From: Allium sativum
Lineage: Eukaryota > Streptophyta > Magnoliopsida > Asparagales > Amaryllidaceae
Assembly: GCA_030737875.1 (NCBI GenBank)
Contig: CM060912.1
Coordinates: forward strand, 202,567,231-202,631,230
Reading direction: 5' to 3'
DNA: 64,000 bases
Shown here: piece after piece, positions 46,389 through 59,875 of the stretch
Layout of the letters: each line of letters starts with the position of its first letter
How positions within the stretch are numbered: the first letter of the stretch is position 1
Notes under the pieces: model-generated
The model's input: the letters and a program-made list of their open reading frames with translations, nothing else
What the model was told of the DNA's origin: nothing
The model's database searches: none
Program-made: the position numbers and the translations under genes

Positions 46389-49300
46389 TGTAATAACCCG
46401 GAAATCCGAGCCAATTTAAAATTTTTATTTTGGCAAATTTAGTGAATTTTAATTATTTAAAATGAATTATTTTAAAAAATATCGACGAGAAATTTATTTT
46501 GAATAGAATTCGAACGTATATATTTATATTCGTCGTCGTTAGAATATAAATATTTATTTTAAATTATAAAAGGAATCGAAAATGACGCGGTAGTTCGATA
46601 ATTCGATTTCAAACTTTAAATGAATGTACCGGGTGCAATATAAGCCGGATTTTAGTGAAACCAAAAATATTCAAATCTAATTGATAATATCTTTCCAACG
46701 AATCCGAAAAATAAAGATTTCATAGCGGGGGTCAAAAGTTATGCCCAGTTGAAAATTCAAAATAGTCGCTATGGAATTCTGGCCCTTAAAAATAGCCATT
46801 TTGCTAACGACCTCGGATTTCGACGAAACCACTTTTGTTGGATCTGGGATGTCAAGTTATTGCTAGGTTTCAAATTTCATAATTTTTCGAATCCATATGA
46901 GAGGGTGGCAAAGGAAAACGCGTTTGGCCAGTTTCAGTTGATTTTAATCGACTGGAAAATGGCCATTTTTCCAACGGTCTCAGAATTCGACGAAACAAGT
47001 TTTGTTAGGACCGTATCGTCAATACGAAGCTAGAAAATATTTTTCCGGAATTTTTCGGGTTCGTATGTGACCCCGGTAATTTGAAATGTACGTTTAAATT
47101 AAATATATAAAGATTTATATTTTAGTTAGAAAGAAAACTAATTGTAACAGCCGAATTGGGTTACGAAACATATCCCATTGTGTTCGGAATGGGGGTAATT
47201 AGCTAGGGGCGATAGTCGTTTGGTCTCGATAGGGGTTCGAACGAAAAGTCAACTTTGTGGAGAAAATAAAATAATATTTATAAAGGGTGGTCCACCCCTT
47301 TCTCCTTGACCCCGGTCAAACACCCCCTCCCCCAATTCACGTTCAAACCTAATCGAATAAGAAAAAAAGGAGGCGCAGCCGCTCCCCATCGAGCGTCGCC
47401 CCAGCGCCCCCTCGCCAGTGGCGAGCGCCGCCCTTCAGCCTACCCTTTCCCTTCTCCTCCACCCCCCATCGATCCAGTCGAGCTCCCCCACCCCGTAAAT
47501 CGCGACGCAAAGAACCCCCCCCCCCCAAATCTGAACAGAAATCGAGACCGTCGGCCACCAGTGGGACCCCGCCTCCTGCCCAAACCTCCGACGCCCCCTC
47601 CGCTGCAAGCAATGCCTCCACAGCCATCTCCTCCTCTAAACCGATTCATAGCAAGAAGAACATCCACCCTCTTCTTCTTCTCTTTTTCTCGGTAAGTGTT
47701 TTATTTTATTTTATTTATTTTAGTTTGTTTATTTAATTTTCTTTTCTGTTTTTATAAATAATATAAATAAAAGGTTTGATTTTTGAAAAAGAAAAGATTA
47801 CATTTTTATTAACGAAAAGATTTGATTTCTAAAAATATAAAGCTAGGATTTTTATATATATAAAGCGGTGATTTTTATATATATGTTAGCGAAATAAAGA
47901 TGAGATTTTATATAGTAGAAATATTAAAGATGAGATTTTATATAGTAGAAATATTAAAGATGAGGATTTATATAGTAGAAATATTAAAGATGAGATTTTT
48001 ATAGAGAAGCTATAAAGATTCAATCATTATATTGGAAGTAGAAATATAAAAATATAATTTTTATATAAAAATAGCGAAATAAAAATCTGATTTTTCTTAT
48101 ATATATGTTGAAGTAAAAATTCGATTTTTATATATTGAATAGCGAAGTAAAAATTCGATTTTTATATATTGAATAGCGAAGTAAAAAATTCAATTTTTAT
48201 ATATTGAATAGCGAAGTAAAAATTCGATTTTTATATATGTAGTGAATACGTATGACGAAAGTGACAAAAGGAAGAGCGATGAAGATTTCCTACATATGAA
48301 GAGTAGCGGAGTCGGATTTAGCTTTTGGTGAGAATTTCTCACTCTTTAATTTAATTTTCTAGTTACATATATATACTAGGATGCAGACGGTGTTTAGTAG
48401 CACCCGACACCCGTCGTCCACAGACCATGGACGACTTGTATGCTTGTTTGTTTGATTTTGATGTGTAGTTGATTGTGTGATGTGAAATGAAATAAAATAT
48501 TTATATAGTTAAAAATATTTTATAGTTAAAAATAGAATTTTTAACGTGTATATTAAAGGAAATAAAAATAAACAAATCGGACGATTTGTTTATATACACA
48601 TATTTGACTGATATTGATTGGGACGATAAATTTTACACATCGCCCAACTGCACAAATAAAATCTGTGTTTGATTGTTTGAAACCCCACACGAGTATTGGG
48701 ATGATATTTGACGTACACTAATCCCGATTGTTTAGTTGTATGTCGATTGATTGATTGACAAACTGTTATAAGCGTTGAATATTTATATTTGATGCTTATA
48801 CAGTGTAGAATGCACTTTGGATGATGGTTGATTATTCATCGTTGTTATTGTATACATGTGTTATAGAAAATCCATGTAATTAACATTATATGGTAGTTGA
48901 TTGGGCCTCATTCCATATTTGAAAAAGAAATATTTGAAATAGAAATATTTGAAATAGAAATATTTGAAATAGAATTATTTGAAAAAGAAATATTTGAAAT
49001 AGAAATATTTGAAATAGAATATTTGAAAATAGAAATATATGAAGCCGTGTTGATTAGATTGACGCCATTTTGACATGAACGATATTTATATCGATTTTAT
49101 TCATTTTATAATGAATATCGAAAGTGATTTCAAAATCTGATATTTTGAAAAGAATTAAAATTCGAATTAAATTGAATAGAAATGAATTCGAATTGAAATT
49201 GAATATAAATGAATTCGAATTAAAATTGAATATAAATGAATTCAAATTGAAATTGAATTGAATTGAAAACGAACTGAAATTGAATTAGAAATCAATTTGA

Positions 49301-51187
49301 ATTGAAATCAATTTGAAGTGAATTTAAAACGAATTTATAAGGAAAATTTCACTTTTTAATTTGAATCAAAAATGAAGTTGAAATCTCTTTGAAAACGAAT
49401 TTAAAACGATTTATAGAATACATTTTAAAAGGAAATCGACGAAGTATATATTATATATATAATATAATGGCCTGAATAGAACGCGCCGCGCCGCGACAGT
49501 TCACGAATTTCGACCATTAACTTCGAACGGATATTGCGGGAGATTCGACCGTCGGATTCTCCTAAAACCAGAACCGTTGGGTTCGTATCGAAAAGAGCTT
49601 TTTAAAGAATATTAGAAATTTGAAATCTAACGGTTGGATTTGGAATTATGTCCAAATCAAATTTGGAAAAGGTCGCTGTAAGTGCAGTTCGATGGCCGTT
49701 GATGGAAATCGACTGTACGAGCCTTGATAAAATTATTAAAAATAGTAATAATTTGTGTAAAATCATAAGAAATGATTTGGGAAAAATCGGGATGAAAAAC
49801 TCCATATTTGAAAAGATAAAAATAGATTTTTATCGAAATGAACTAGTTTTGAACTAGAATTAAAATTCTATTTATTTTTAAATAAATAAATTTGATTTGA
49901 AAGAGTTTTAAAAGTAACCAGGATTTCCAATAATTGAACTGGAATAGGTTTGAATCGAAATTGTCTTCGGAATATTTCGATGTTGGATTTCGTGATTATA
50001 CAGATATTGTTATGGAAATTTGAAAGATATATTTATATCGTTATTTCCAATACGATATTTGTTGGTCGTAGAATTTGATATTGAATATAAGCCGATACAT
50101 TTTCTATTTAGAGCCTTGTATTTAATATCAAATGTGATTTGGGTTTGTCGTGAATGGTGTCTTCATTAACCCTTTTCTTGAACCCAGTTGAGAAAAAGGA
50201 TTAAATCTTTTTATTTAGATTTAATGAAGTGTACCAATTAAATAATATTTAATTGGAATTGAATTGGTATTGATTTTTGGGTTTATCATGAACAGTGTTT
50301 TAAATAACACTTGTTCTTTAACCCGATAATTAATGGAACGTGATTTTGGGTTATCGTGAACGGTATCTTCAATAATACTGCTCTTAGACCTAAGGGAGTT
50401 AAGAAAATAAGAAACTAACTGGAGATTAGTTAAGTTGAATGGTTTCCTGTGTATTGATCTGATGTTGGTTTCGGCCTTCGGGGTTAATACTTAGGGAATT
50501 GCTCACTTGCTAATTTACGATTAGGGACTGATTGAAATGTGATGTGATTTTGGGGTTTATCGTGAACCGTGTTTTAAATGACACTGATTCTTTAACCCAG
50601 TCACAGATTAAAACTAAGTGGAGTTTTAATGAGTCTTTAATTAGATTGAAATGATCGAGAATGGAGTATCACCAGTTTTGCTCCAGGCGATAGTTAAATC
50701 TTTAATTAGATTTAAACGTGAAATGGTAATTAAATTTACCGATAACACCGTGGTGTTAGATATGAAGTAAGACCCGTTTTACTTCATGGGATGAATAGGT
50801 TGGGATTGGGAAATTAAAACAAACGATTACATCGGTAAGGTTCGTTAATCCCGACTAGTTTGAATTGATATTCAAAAGTGGATTAAAGAATAAATTTAAA
50901 GGATTTATCTTTGATAAAATTAATGAGAACCTTTCCCTAAGAATGGGAAATTTAGAAACTAGCTGTAGATTGGCTAAGCAGAATGATTTCCTGGGTATTG
51001 ATCTGATGTTGGTTTCGGCCTTCGGGGTTAATATTTGGGGGATTATTCTCTTGATTAATTTACGGTTAGTGACTGATGAACTGGAATGAGGCGTATGTTG
51101 TGTTTGTGTAACACTTATTTATTGTATACGCGAGTTATTCGGTAAGACCGGGTTTATCCCATTCTGAATAACTGATACGATGATAAG
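46389..51187 (+). repeat. Element C 3' LTR, first 4.8 kb (interrupted by E)
   Basis: Direct copy of 32675-36545 joined to 42921-43755, with no G insertion. TATAAA 47279-47284, GTAAGT 47692-47697. Array lengths differ from the 5' copy: the roughly 34-bp units are four here (48111-48235) against two, the 27-bp units (about 49170-49255) are fewer, and the AT run is contracted near 48366. It breaks at 51187, followed by E. ATAAG (51183-51187) is the candidate E target duplication. Confidence 0.85.
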
Positions 51188-53052
51188 TGAGACAACCCGA
51201 ACTCCCCCGTGAAGGAAAGCACGGATAGAATTGAGGACAAGACAAAATAGAACGCAAACAGAAGAACATTTCATTGTTTATTACAACAATTCCATCAGAT
51301 ACAAGAATATACAGAGTATAAATGAATAAATTACATTCAACAAATATCAGAGATTTAAATTACATTTAAATACATCGCAGCGGAAAATAATACAAAAGCA
51401 CAACTAGAAGTAATGCACAGATACAGAGCTTTCCAAGCATCGTTCCAGCTGTAAATCGGGATCCTGTGAATATAAATCTGCAAAACCAAAACTACTAGCT
51501 GCCCGTGCGGAAAATAAGGGTACCCAGAGTTTAGGTTAAAACAATAAACTCCAGGTCAGTCATGTGACTGGTGTGAGAACTAAAATAGTTATTTAAAACT
51601 TTACTTTAAAAGAGAGTAATTCAAGGGACCACGCCGTATGACACGGAACGGGTTTCCTCCCAAGAATACTAGCGCATATAACAAAACAGCGCAATGCTCT
51701 TTGGAAAAATGAAGCTATTATAAGACCCAGGTCCCATCACACAATGCAACGCAAGCCAGAGGATAGGGTTTTCCCTTATAATAGCCAAACTTGCTTGGTA
51801 CGTTTAAAACAAATCATTTGATACTATTATAAGTGTATAGTGTCAAAACAATTCAAATCATAAATATCAATCATAGGCGGCATGGGTACCATCTATCAAG
51901 TCGCCGTACTAGTTCTTCAATTAAAACCGCAATATCACGTATTGGAAATTGGATTTCCATCATGAGTCGAGGCAAGGGGCAAGCTCCTCTCCGCGTTCGA
52001 GACACTCTAGCAAATGTCCCAGGACCCCACTATGATCCTTGGATCTTCAGGGCTGATCCTCTCTTACTTTTGAGGATTAATTATTTCTGAACACACGTTT
52101 CCCGGTCCTTACAGACCTATATCCGAGGTGCCTCGTATCCAACAACCACACAGGTGAAAAGTATATAAATGTCAGGGCTGGTAGGTCACTGACACCACCC
52201 TAGCTAGAAAGAAACGTCGTGCTCTCCTTGCAGTCACTATCCCGTTTTTGACTCATACCGAGGTGTGAGGCTCGCGAATTCACGTTATACACAAAGCTAT
52301 GCCACACAGGCCGTGCTTTGATCATCAACCACAAGACTTTGCTTTTCAACAGAAGCCTTGATCAATTGCCACTTACGCGTGCCACACTGGCAATTCACTC
52401 CATGCAACTGATGTCCATCGATATACAACCTCTGAGCTCGTACGTCTCAGAGAAGGGCGTTAAGCAAGAGAATAAATTCTCCGCCGCCAAACAGATGTAT
52501 ATTTAATAGAGATCAATCAACACAGAATATAATCCAATGTCAGACACACAATCCATTTACAAGTTCGTTCTAGGTCTGAACAAAACCAGAGGCACTTTCC
52601 TCGCATACCCATCGATCTCCAAGTACGTGTAGACGATCACCAACTGTTTCCCTCATCTTGGGTGTACAGCCCAATCGAGATCATCAGTAATCACCCAAAC
52701 GATGTGAAGACTTCCGGTCTTCAACCACCGTCTTCATCTTCGACATCTCGTCGAATCGGTTATTCAGAATGGGTATAAACCCGGCCTTTCTGAATAACCC
52801 ACGTATATGATAAACAAATGTTACACAAACACAACAAACGCCTCATTCCAATTCAGAATGTTCTTTTATTCACAAAATCACATTATTAGGGAAAGGTTCC
52901 CATTAATTTTATCCAAGATAAATTCTTCTAAATTTATTCTTTAATCTTCCTTTGGATATCATTTCCAACTGTATTATGGTTTTCCAAACTAGTCGGGATT
53001 AGCGAACCACACCGAAGTAATTATTTATTTTATTTCCCAATCCCAACCTATT
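51188..53052 (-). mobile_element. E: minus-strand LTR fragment of the C-like family, interrupted by D
   Basis: Starts TGAGACAACCCG on the plus strand (the LTR 3' end on the minus strand) and is the reverse complement of about 43370-45349 of the C LTR, clearly diverged. It ends where D begins (53053). Compared with C it lacks the second shared module: between the CCTTTCCCTAA and GAATTGGAATGAGGCG equivalents (52855-52905) only about 30 unrelated bases remain. No PBS adjoins 51188, so this is an outer LTR edge. Confidence 0.8.
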
Positions 53053-54133
53053 TGTAATGACCCGCACTGTCAGGAGTATTATAATTAATTTATTTAATTA
53101 TATATATCGTGATGTAGGGAATTTAATCATCGTTTAATTACATAAAGTGAATATTTAATTAAATTTAAATAATTAAATAATATATTTAATTCAGAAATAA
53201 CCAGATTGGTGAATTGACAATATAATGTGAACTGGGTCATCCTCGAGATTTAATTCAGCTTAGAGTTGAATTATATCGACGAATATATTCAATCGATGAC
53301 AGTTTGAACGTAGAATTATATTATAATTAAAATAGAGCGCGTAACGACGCGGCAGTTCGCTATTTGGCGATTTAGACTTCAAGTGGATATACAGGGTTCG
53401 TTTTAAGCCGGATTTCTGTGAAACAAGAAACGTGTGGAACAGGTGGAGTATATCTTTCTAGTGGAAGAGAAAAATCGGGATTTCGTCGTGTAGATTTTGA
53501 TGTACGTCCAAATCAAATTTCAGAAAAAGTCGCCGTAGAATTCCTTTATAATTTGCGACGCTTTATATACGTTATAAAAGGATTTTCGATATGAACTGAA
53601 TACCGAGATAATCTGAATTCTGAAATATCAAACTGTATATTCTGATATGATATTCTGGAGCTATACGATATCATATGTGAAGATATACGATAATATTTAA
53701 TTATTAATATTTAAATTTATTTAAATATATTTATATATTTAAATGGGCTATTCAAAGCGTTAAAAATAGCCACTTTTGCAAACAAAGCCGGAATTCGACG
53801 AAACCAATTTTGTTGGATCCGCAATATCAAATTGTTGTTAGATTTCCAGTTTCGTGATTTTTAGAGTCACGGTGTGGCCGTACGGATTTTTAGAGTGTAA
53901 AACAGTCAGTATTTTGATGGTTAAAAATACACTGTGTGAGCATACGAAGTCGGAATTTGACGAAACCAGTTTCGTTGGGACCGTAATGTCGAACTCTAGC
54001 TACATGTCCAGTTTCGTGATTTTTGAATACTGTGTGTGATCACAGCGATTTTTTAGAAACTAGAAATGAATAAAAAGAATTAACTAAAAATATTAAAATA
54101 ATAATATAAAAATATCTAGATATTTTAGAGGCC

Positions 54134-54141
54134 TATAAATA
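54134..54141 (+). promoter_or_regulatory. TATA box of LTR D (5' copy)
   Basis: TATAAATA in a GGCCTATAAATACCCC context, followed about 880 bp later by the donor-like GTGAGT. The 3' LTR copy is at 60957-60964. Solo LTR G has the same box (37058-37065). Confidence 0.65.
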
Positions 54142-55984
54142 CCCCTCCCTTAGAAATTCCTAAACCTAATTTTTTTGGAAGTCAACAAACAAGTCCGCCG
54201 TTCTTCTTTTTGTTTACAGCAAAAAGTTTAGGAGTTCAAAAATCAAAAAAAAGAAAGTGAAATAAAATCCTACAAATCCCCTAACTCATGTATTTGGGTT
54301 CACCGTGCTTTCCCCTTCAAACTGGTATGCTCTGCTTTGAGTTCGACGTCCATTTGGATGGTTTGGGTTTTCAACAGTCAATCTAGGGTTCGGTTTATGG
54401 GCCACCTCGTGGCGTCGGAGGTCAAGCAAACGGTATGGATGAACTCGTGATGATTTGAGGAGTGAGTTGGTGGTGGAAAGCGTACGTCTGGCGGCCCGAA
54501 GTGAAACGCGACACCTGCATTTCGTGGGAGCTACAGCCGAACGGAAATCGCCTGGGGGAGCCGAGTTCAGGAAAGTGGGTATCGGCCGAAGGAGAATGTG
54601 GTGAGGGTCGAAGTGGTGTTGTCGGATTTGAAAAACTCGTGGAGAAATGGAGTGAAGAGGGAGTTCGAGTTCGGTGAGCAAAGATGGAGCAGCTGCGTTC
54701 TGAGAATTGGGGAAGAAGTGTTTTAAACGGGTACGGGCTTAGAGAGGATGGGCTGATATTGAAAGGGTAAGGCCCATTTAGTAATTAAAACTCAAGTGTT
54801 ATTTTAAATTAAAGTGTATAAATTTGTATAAGTCATAACTTGACCGTACGTGAACGAAATTCAGCAAAAAAAGATCCGTTGGGATCGTAGGGACGGTGGC
54901 TACACCATGGAGCTGACTGGAAGTGGATTCGAGCTCGTTTGGATTTATGGCGAAATAAATTGTCCGACTGAATCAAATAACGCAAACCGTTATTCAACGA
55001 TTAACGCGCAACTGTGAGTAAATCTCACCAACTCTGAACAGTTTATAATTTCATGTTGTATTTTTTTGAACTGTTAGAAATTGACTGTTTGATTGTGTAT
55101 TGGTTGATTGATTGAACTGCTAGTCAGTTAGTGAAAATTATATATATGTAATTATATATATATAAACCGTTAAATATTTATATATTGATTCTGCTATCAG
55201 AATAATTTATATTGAACTGAAAGTGATGATAATCATATTTTGTAACATCTGTGGATGTAGGGAAACAGGTTGGAGGAATCCAACTGGATTCCTCAACAGT
55301 TATTTTACTGTGATTTATATATTGTGATATATAATGTGATATATGATCTGTTGGCGATTATACGTGTATGGACGATATTGAACATCGTGATTTGATATGA
55401 TTGAATACCATGACATACCGGAATGTAGATAAAGGAGATTTTTCAAAGTGATATTGAAAAATAGAATATTTTTAAAATGGGATATTTATAAATAAGGGAT
55501 ATTTATAAAGTGGAATATTTATAAATAAGAAATGTTTATAAATTGGAATATTTATAAATAGGAGATATTTGAAAAGGAAATAAATTCAAAACATTTCTTC
55601 TTGAATGGAAAGGCCTGTGTGGCGAGTTTGGGGATTTTCCCGATGCGCCCGATACAAAGGAGGTTATGGCGAATTTTCCCGGGAATTTAAGGAGTTAGAA
55701 TATTTCAAGAATAAATTTGAAAAGGAAATATTTGTAAACCATTTTACAAATAGAATTGGAAAGGGAACATTATAAAAAGGAAATCATTTTTAAAGTGTAT
55801 AACCGTTATTTGAAAGTAAATCTTTTCAAATGAATAAAACGTTGTTAAAAAGGAAATCTTTATAAAGTGAATAAAGTAAATCGAATAGGGTAATCGAAAG
55901 GAGTTAATCGATGTTAGTTTCATCGAAAGGAGTATCGATGTTAGTTCATCGAAGGGAGTTAATCGATTAGAGTTTAATCAAAGG

Positions 55985-56465
55985 AGTTAATCGAATATAG
56001 TTTATTCAAATAGAGTAAAGGAGTATCGATGTTAGTTCATCGAAGGGAGTTAATCGATTAGAGTTTAATCAAAGGAGTTAATCGAATATAGTTTATTCAA
56101 ATAGAGTAAAGGAGTTAATCGAATATAGTTTATTCAAATAGAGTAAAGGAGTTAATCGAATATAGTTTATTCAAATAGAGTAAAGGAGTTAATCGAATAT
56201 AGTTTATTCAAATAGAGTAAAGGAGCTAATCGAATATAGTTTATTCAAATAGAGTAAAGGAGGTAATCGAATATAGTTTATTCAAATAGAGTAAAGGAGT
56301 TAATCGAATATAGTTTATTCAAATAGAGTAAAGGAGTTAATGGAATATAGTTTATTCAAATAGAGTAAAGGAGCTAATCGAATATAGTTTATTCAAATAG
56401 AGTAAAGGAGCTAATCGAATATAGTTTATTCGAATAGAGTTAGAGGAGTTATCGAATATAGTTTA
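55985..56465. repeat. 37-bp homogenised minisatellite in D 5' LTR, about 10 regular units
   Basis: Unit GAGTTAATCGAATATAGTTT followed by ATTCAAATAGAGTAAAG, 37 bp by hand count. The regular run covers about 56074-56444 (ten units plus a partial); an earlier unit near 55984 is separated by a GTATCGATGTTAGTTCATCG segment. Units differ only at one or two sites (GAGTTAAT, GAGCTAAT, GAGGTAAT). The 3' LTR copy (about 62901-63335) has eleven regular units, one more. Confidence 0.88.
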
Positions 56466-56740
56466 TTCGACAGGAGTTAAATGAATAGTTAGGTTAAACT
56501 AAGTGAATTAGTTAAGTGAATTGGTTAAGTTAACCAAAGTGAATTAGTCGAGTTAATTGATTAGTTCAGTTAATAGAGATAAGTAAATCAAGTTAGGGTA
56601 ATCGAGTTGAATTAGTCAGTCGAGTAAATAAATTGAGTTAGTCAAACCAAGTAAAACCAGTTAGAATTAACCAGTTAGAGTTAACCAGTTAGAGTTAAAC
56701 AGTTAGAGTTAAAACAAACATAGTTATTCAGGATGAGTTG

Positions 56741-56866
56741 CCATTTAGCACGACTGCTAGCGTAATTCGCAGGGCTGTAAATAGCCTACGGCGGTCGGAT
56801 GTTTTCCTGAGGGAATCAGGCGTAACCATTGTGATCGCTGCGATCTAGAGTTGAGCGAATGGAGTT
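56741..56866 (+). other. Conserved 125-bp GC-rich island in D 5' LTR
   Basis: Homologue of 40283-40407 in G and 63610-63735 in the D 3' LTR. Both hairpins (CCTGA..TCAGG and GATCG..CGATC) are unchanged. It follows a tract of GTTAGAGTTAACCA repeats. Confidence 0.75.
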
Positions 56867-58541
56867 AAAGAATATAGAGTTAAGCAAAATTAGAATCTGA
56901 CTAGAGATTAATAAGTTGAATGGTTTCCTGAGTATCGATCTGATGTTGGTTTCGGCCTTCGGGGTTTATGCTTAGGGAGTTGTTCTCTTATTAGTTTATA
57001 GTTAGAGTCTGATAGTTTTGGAAGGATAGTGATACGTAAATAAAACAATGGAAATGTTTTCCAACGTTGATAACAAATATTTTCTAAATATAGAAAATAA
57101 GGAAAACATGTATAGATATACATGATGATTGATCGATTGACATTCCATTTGGAAATAATATCGTTGTTTGCACACTTGTTTTTCTTTGATAGTTAACTCA
57201 CAGACTATCGAAGTTTTTAACCATTTTAACGTTGTTAATATGGAGAGACCGGTTGGATTATTATCCATAGAACCACTCTGTATTGGCATAAGCGTCGCGA
57301 ATCATATATGCCAAAGATAATTGAAGACAGAGTAAAATGCAAGGGCTATCCTGTTTATGGAATAGTACCTTCGGTTTGTCCAGTCCCAGGACAACTTGTA
57401 TGGACGAAGGTCTGGCAGAGTATATCTAATAAATCGCGTAAGTTGATCTGTTCAAACGTATTCACGTTTGGTGGCGGAGGAATTCGTTTCTCTTAGCTGT
57501 ATACCCGTTTTATTTTTGGATAAGTCAATTTGTGATTTGGCTGGTATGACGATGTGACATTTCTAAGTGAATGAAGATGGATGTCTGACATAGTATTTCC
57601 AGACGGTCACGTACATTGATTTCTTCAACTATACCAAGAGTGGAAGCGGAGAAGGAAACTTCTTTAGCTAACACGTAATGTACTGTTGTAGACGTTAATT
57701 AGTGATTTTCGATGGATTTGACAATGTAGCATTCGAAGTGAATCTGATATAATGATAAAGCGTAGCTTCTAGCCTCATCATCCGGTAAATGACAGAAATC
57801 GGGCAGGCAGCATGGCTAAGTCGGTCGCACCGAAGTAGGGTGTATAATCACCTATCTAGTGAATATTCATTTGTTTCTTAAATCTATCAATGCTGTCCCA
57901 TATATATACGGGAACGGTTGCTGATCCCAACCGTTGGTGATGTACATTCGATACACTCAAGCGAAATGAGTGGTCGGTCATGTGTGGCTGAGTTGCAAGA
58001 TGTTCTTGTTGAACTCCGGTGTATCGTTCCTAGAGTACACTGATCGGAAGGTGGTTCCATACCTTGTCATAGTTGGAAATCCAATCATCCAATACGTGCT
58101 TGCGATTTTGATTGTATACTATATATGTAGTAACGTGAGATGCAAGCGTTTCTGCTAGATTGATATCTATTTGTATTTAGACATTATTATAATATCAGAA
58201 TGATATTACTTTACAAAGTTGTTTGGATTCTCATAAGGGAAAACCCGTTCCGTTATGCGGCGTGGTCTTGTGAGATATCCTTTGTTAAATCAAGTATTAA
58301 ATTGTTTTACTCATACCAGTCCATGTTACGTGCTTAGGCATGTGTCGCATGATAGGGGGTTCTCGCTTTTCGTTAGGTGGCGAACGGGAGACTCTTACCC
58401 CTACATGTCCCTTTGGTAGGGTTGGTTGTGAAGTCGAAAGGCTGGCCGTAAAATGTGGTATTGGGGTACCAGTGTAGGCCACAGTGGGTTTTACCTGCTG
58501 CTTTGGAGGATGGGGTCGCTCAAAATCCGGGTCGTTACAGT

Positions 58542-58553
58542 TGGTATCAGAGC
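58542..58553 (+). other. Element D primer-binding site
   Basis: TGGTATCAGAGC, perfect, two bases after the LTR end at 58539, followed by TTAAG. Confidence 0.93.
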
Positions 58554-59862
58554 TTAAGTTAAGAATTACTTGGCTCTGTGGCGTGACTCGGTAGAGATAG
58601 GGTTAGTAACACCCTAGATTGAGTTTGAGTGTATATATATACGAGTGCGTATTTGTATTTGATATAAAAATTTGTTTTATATTGTGGAGATTCATTGGCT
58701 GAGTTGTTTATGAGTTCTGGTCGATCAGTTTGATCCACTGTATCGGTAGGAGTAAATAAACACTTGAATACGATGAACCGACACAGTATGGATATGTGAT
58801 ATATTATCATATATAGGATATATTTGTTGCTATTATAATCGAGTAAGATTATAAATTAAATGGTTAAGTATATAACCAATCAGAATCATATAAGTAAAGT
58901 ATATGAAATAAGATGAATTAAATATGAATTTAAATCAGATTTGGAATTAAAATAAGGAAATTTTAAGTTCCTGGGAGATTTTGAAATGTTTTCAAAATGG
59001 AAGTATTCAGTATTGGTTTTGAAATGATATAGTATTGAAATCACTTGGGTCGCTGGAAAATAGATTCTGATGATGAATCTAGACATCATCAGTGTTCATT
59101 TTCGAGTTCTAAGTGACGGATTACTACCAAAGGTTTTGTTTTTGAATTGTTTTGAGAAAACAAGTTGTTTAGAAATTCAAAGGTTTTGAATTTGTATTAT
59201 GATTTCAAATTTGATTTGAAATAAAACCGGGAATTTAAGTTCTAGAAATTAAAATTTAACTTGTGAAGTTAATTCGAATGGGATGGTAAAAGTAAATAAT
59301 AAACCAGAATTTAACTTGAGATGATAGGTTAAGAAAAACTGAAGTGATTAGAGAATAATATGGATTTGAAATGATAAGTTGAGAGTTTGGAATTTGAAAT
59401 TAAATTCGGCTTGAATAAGTGAATGGTTGTGTTAAGAATAACTTGGTTGGAGTTGATTGGGATGGCATTTGTATATGCCGAGTTGATAACATTGGTAGGG
59501 ATATAATGATATGCCCAACAAAAAGGTACAAGTTATATTTTATATGAGTATGGAATTTATGAGCCGAATTGGCAAGCCGTTTGGCGTTTTGATTTTCTTT
59601 TGGGTTGAAGAAGGCCCAGAGAGGCGAGTTGGAGTTTGAGCTATTGACCAGTACAAAGGAGGTGCTGGCGAAATTTTTCGAAAAATGAAGTGTTAGAAAA
59701 TTTTCAGAATTTTTGAAGATTTTAGTTAGTCGGAAGGAATTAATATTGAAATCGATATTAGTTGGTTCAGTTGAAAACCAGAGATAAGGGGTAACAGATA
59801 AGCTTTTACCAAATAGATAGGGTCGTCCTCAAACTTAGCAATTTCAAGGACGAAATTATTTT
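58554..59862 (+). other. Element D interior, non-coding
   Basis: About 1.3 kb, AT-rich, without gag-pol domains or a credible open frame. Near the 3' end it has a block ending CAAAGGAGGTGCTGGCGAA (about 59605-59674), similar to 46154-46216 in C's interior and 55611-55672 in its own LTR, then TTTCAAGGACGAAATTATTTT before the polypurine tract. Confidence 0.75.
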
Positions 59863-59875
59863 AAGTGGGGAAGAA
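59863..59875 (+). other. Element D polypurine tract
   Basis: AAGTGGGGAAGAA immediately before the 3' LTR start at 59876. Confidence 0.88.

Larger units (their letters stand above)
32675..51187 (+). mobile_element. Element C: non-autonomous retrotransposon with giant LTRs (nested, 3' LTR incomplete here)
   Basis: The 5' LTR is 32675-45349 with solo LTR G (36546-42915) inside, about 6.30 kb once G and one target copy are removed. The interior is 45350-46388 (1.04 kb). The 3' LTR is 46389-51187, where E is inserted; its last ~1.6 kb must lie beyond the window. The PBS and polypurine tract are intact. The interior has no gag-pol. About seven differences in the first ~300 LTR bases. The ACATC before 32675 is the presumed left target duplication. 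The LTRs are six times the interior length, which is extreme for any LTR element. Confidence 0.85.
53053..58539 (+). repeat. Element D 5' LTR (5487 bp)
   Basis: TGTAATGACCCG start and CGGGTCGTTACA end: near-perfect 12-bp inverted termini. It has a duplicated GGAATTCGACGAAACCA-type block (53791-53822 and 53951-53983), TATAAATA 54134-54141, donor-like GTGAGT 55014-55019, a captured interior-like block 55605-55690, a 37-bp array (55985-56465), the GC-rich island 56741-56866, the shared module 56937-56991 and a 3' segment nearly identical to solo LTR G (compare 57944-58098 with 42114-42282). The frames 54286-54681 and 54462-54677 differ in their ends between LTRs and have no known domain. Confidence 0.92.

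Noticed and set aside
54462..54677. 71-codon frame in D LTR1 (80 codons at 61285-61527 in LTR2)
   Set aside because: The C-terminal ends differ by an indel between two nearly identical LTRs, no domain is recognisable, and it sits in the untranslated leader before the GTGAGT.
56074..56444. Regular direct repeats as a possible CRISPR array
   Set aside because: Units are contiguous with no unique spacers, inside a plant LTR; this is a minisatellite.
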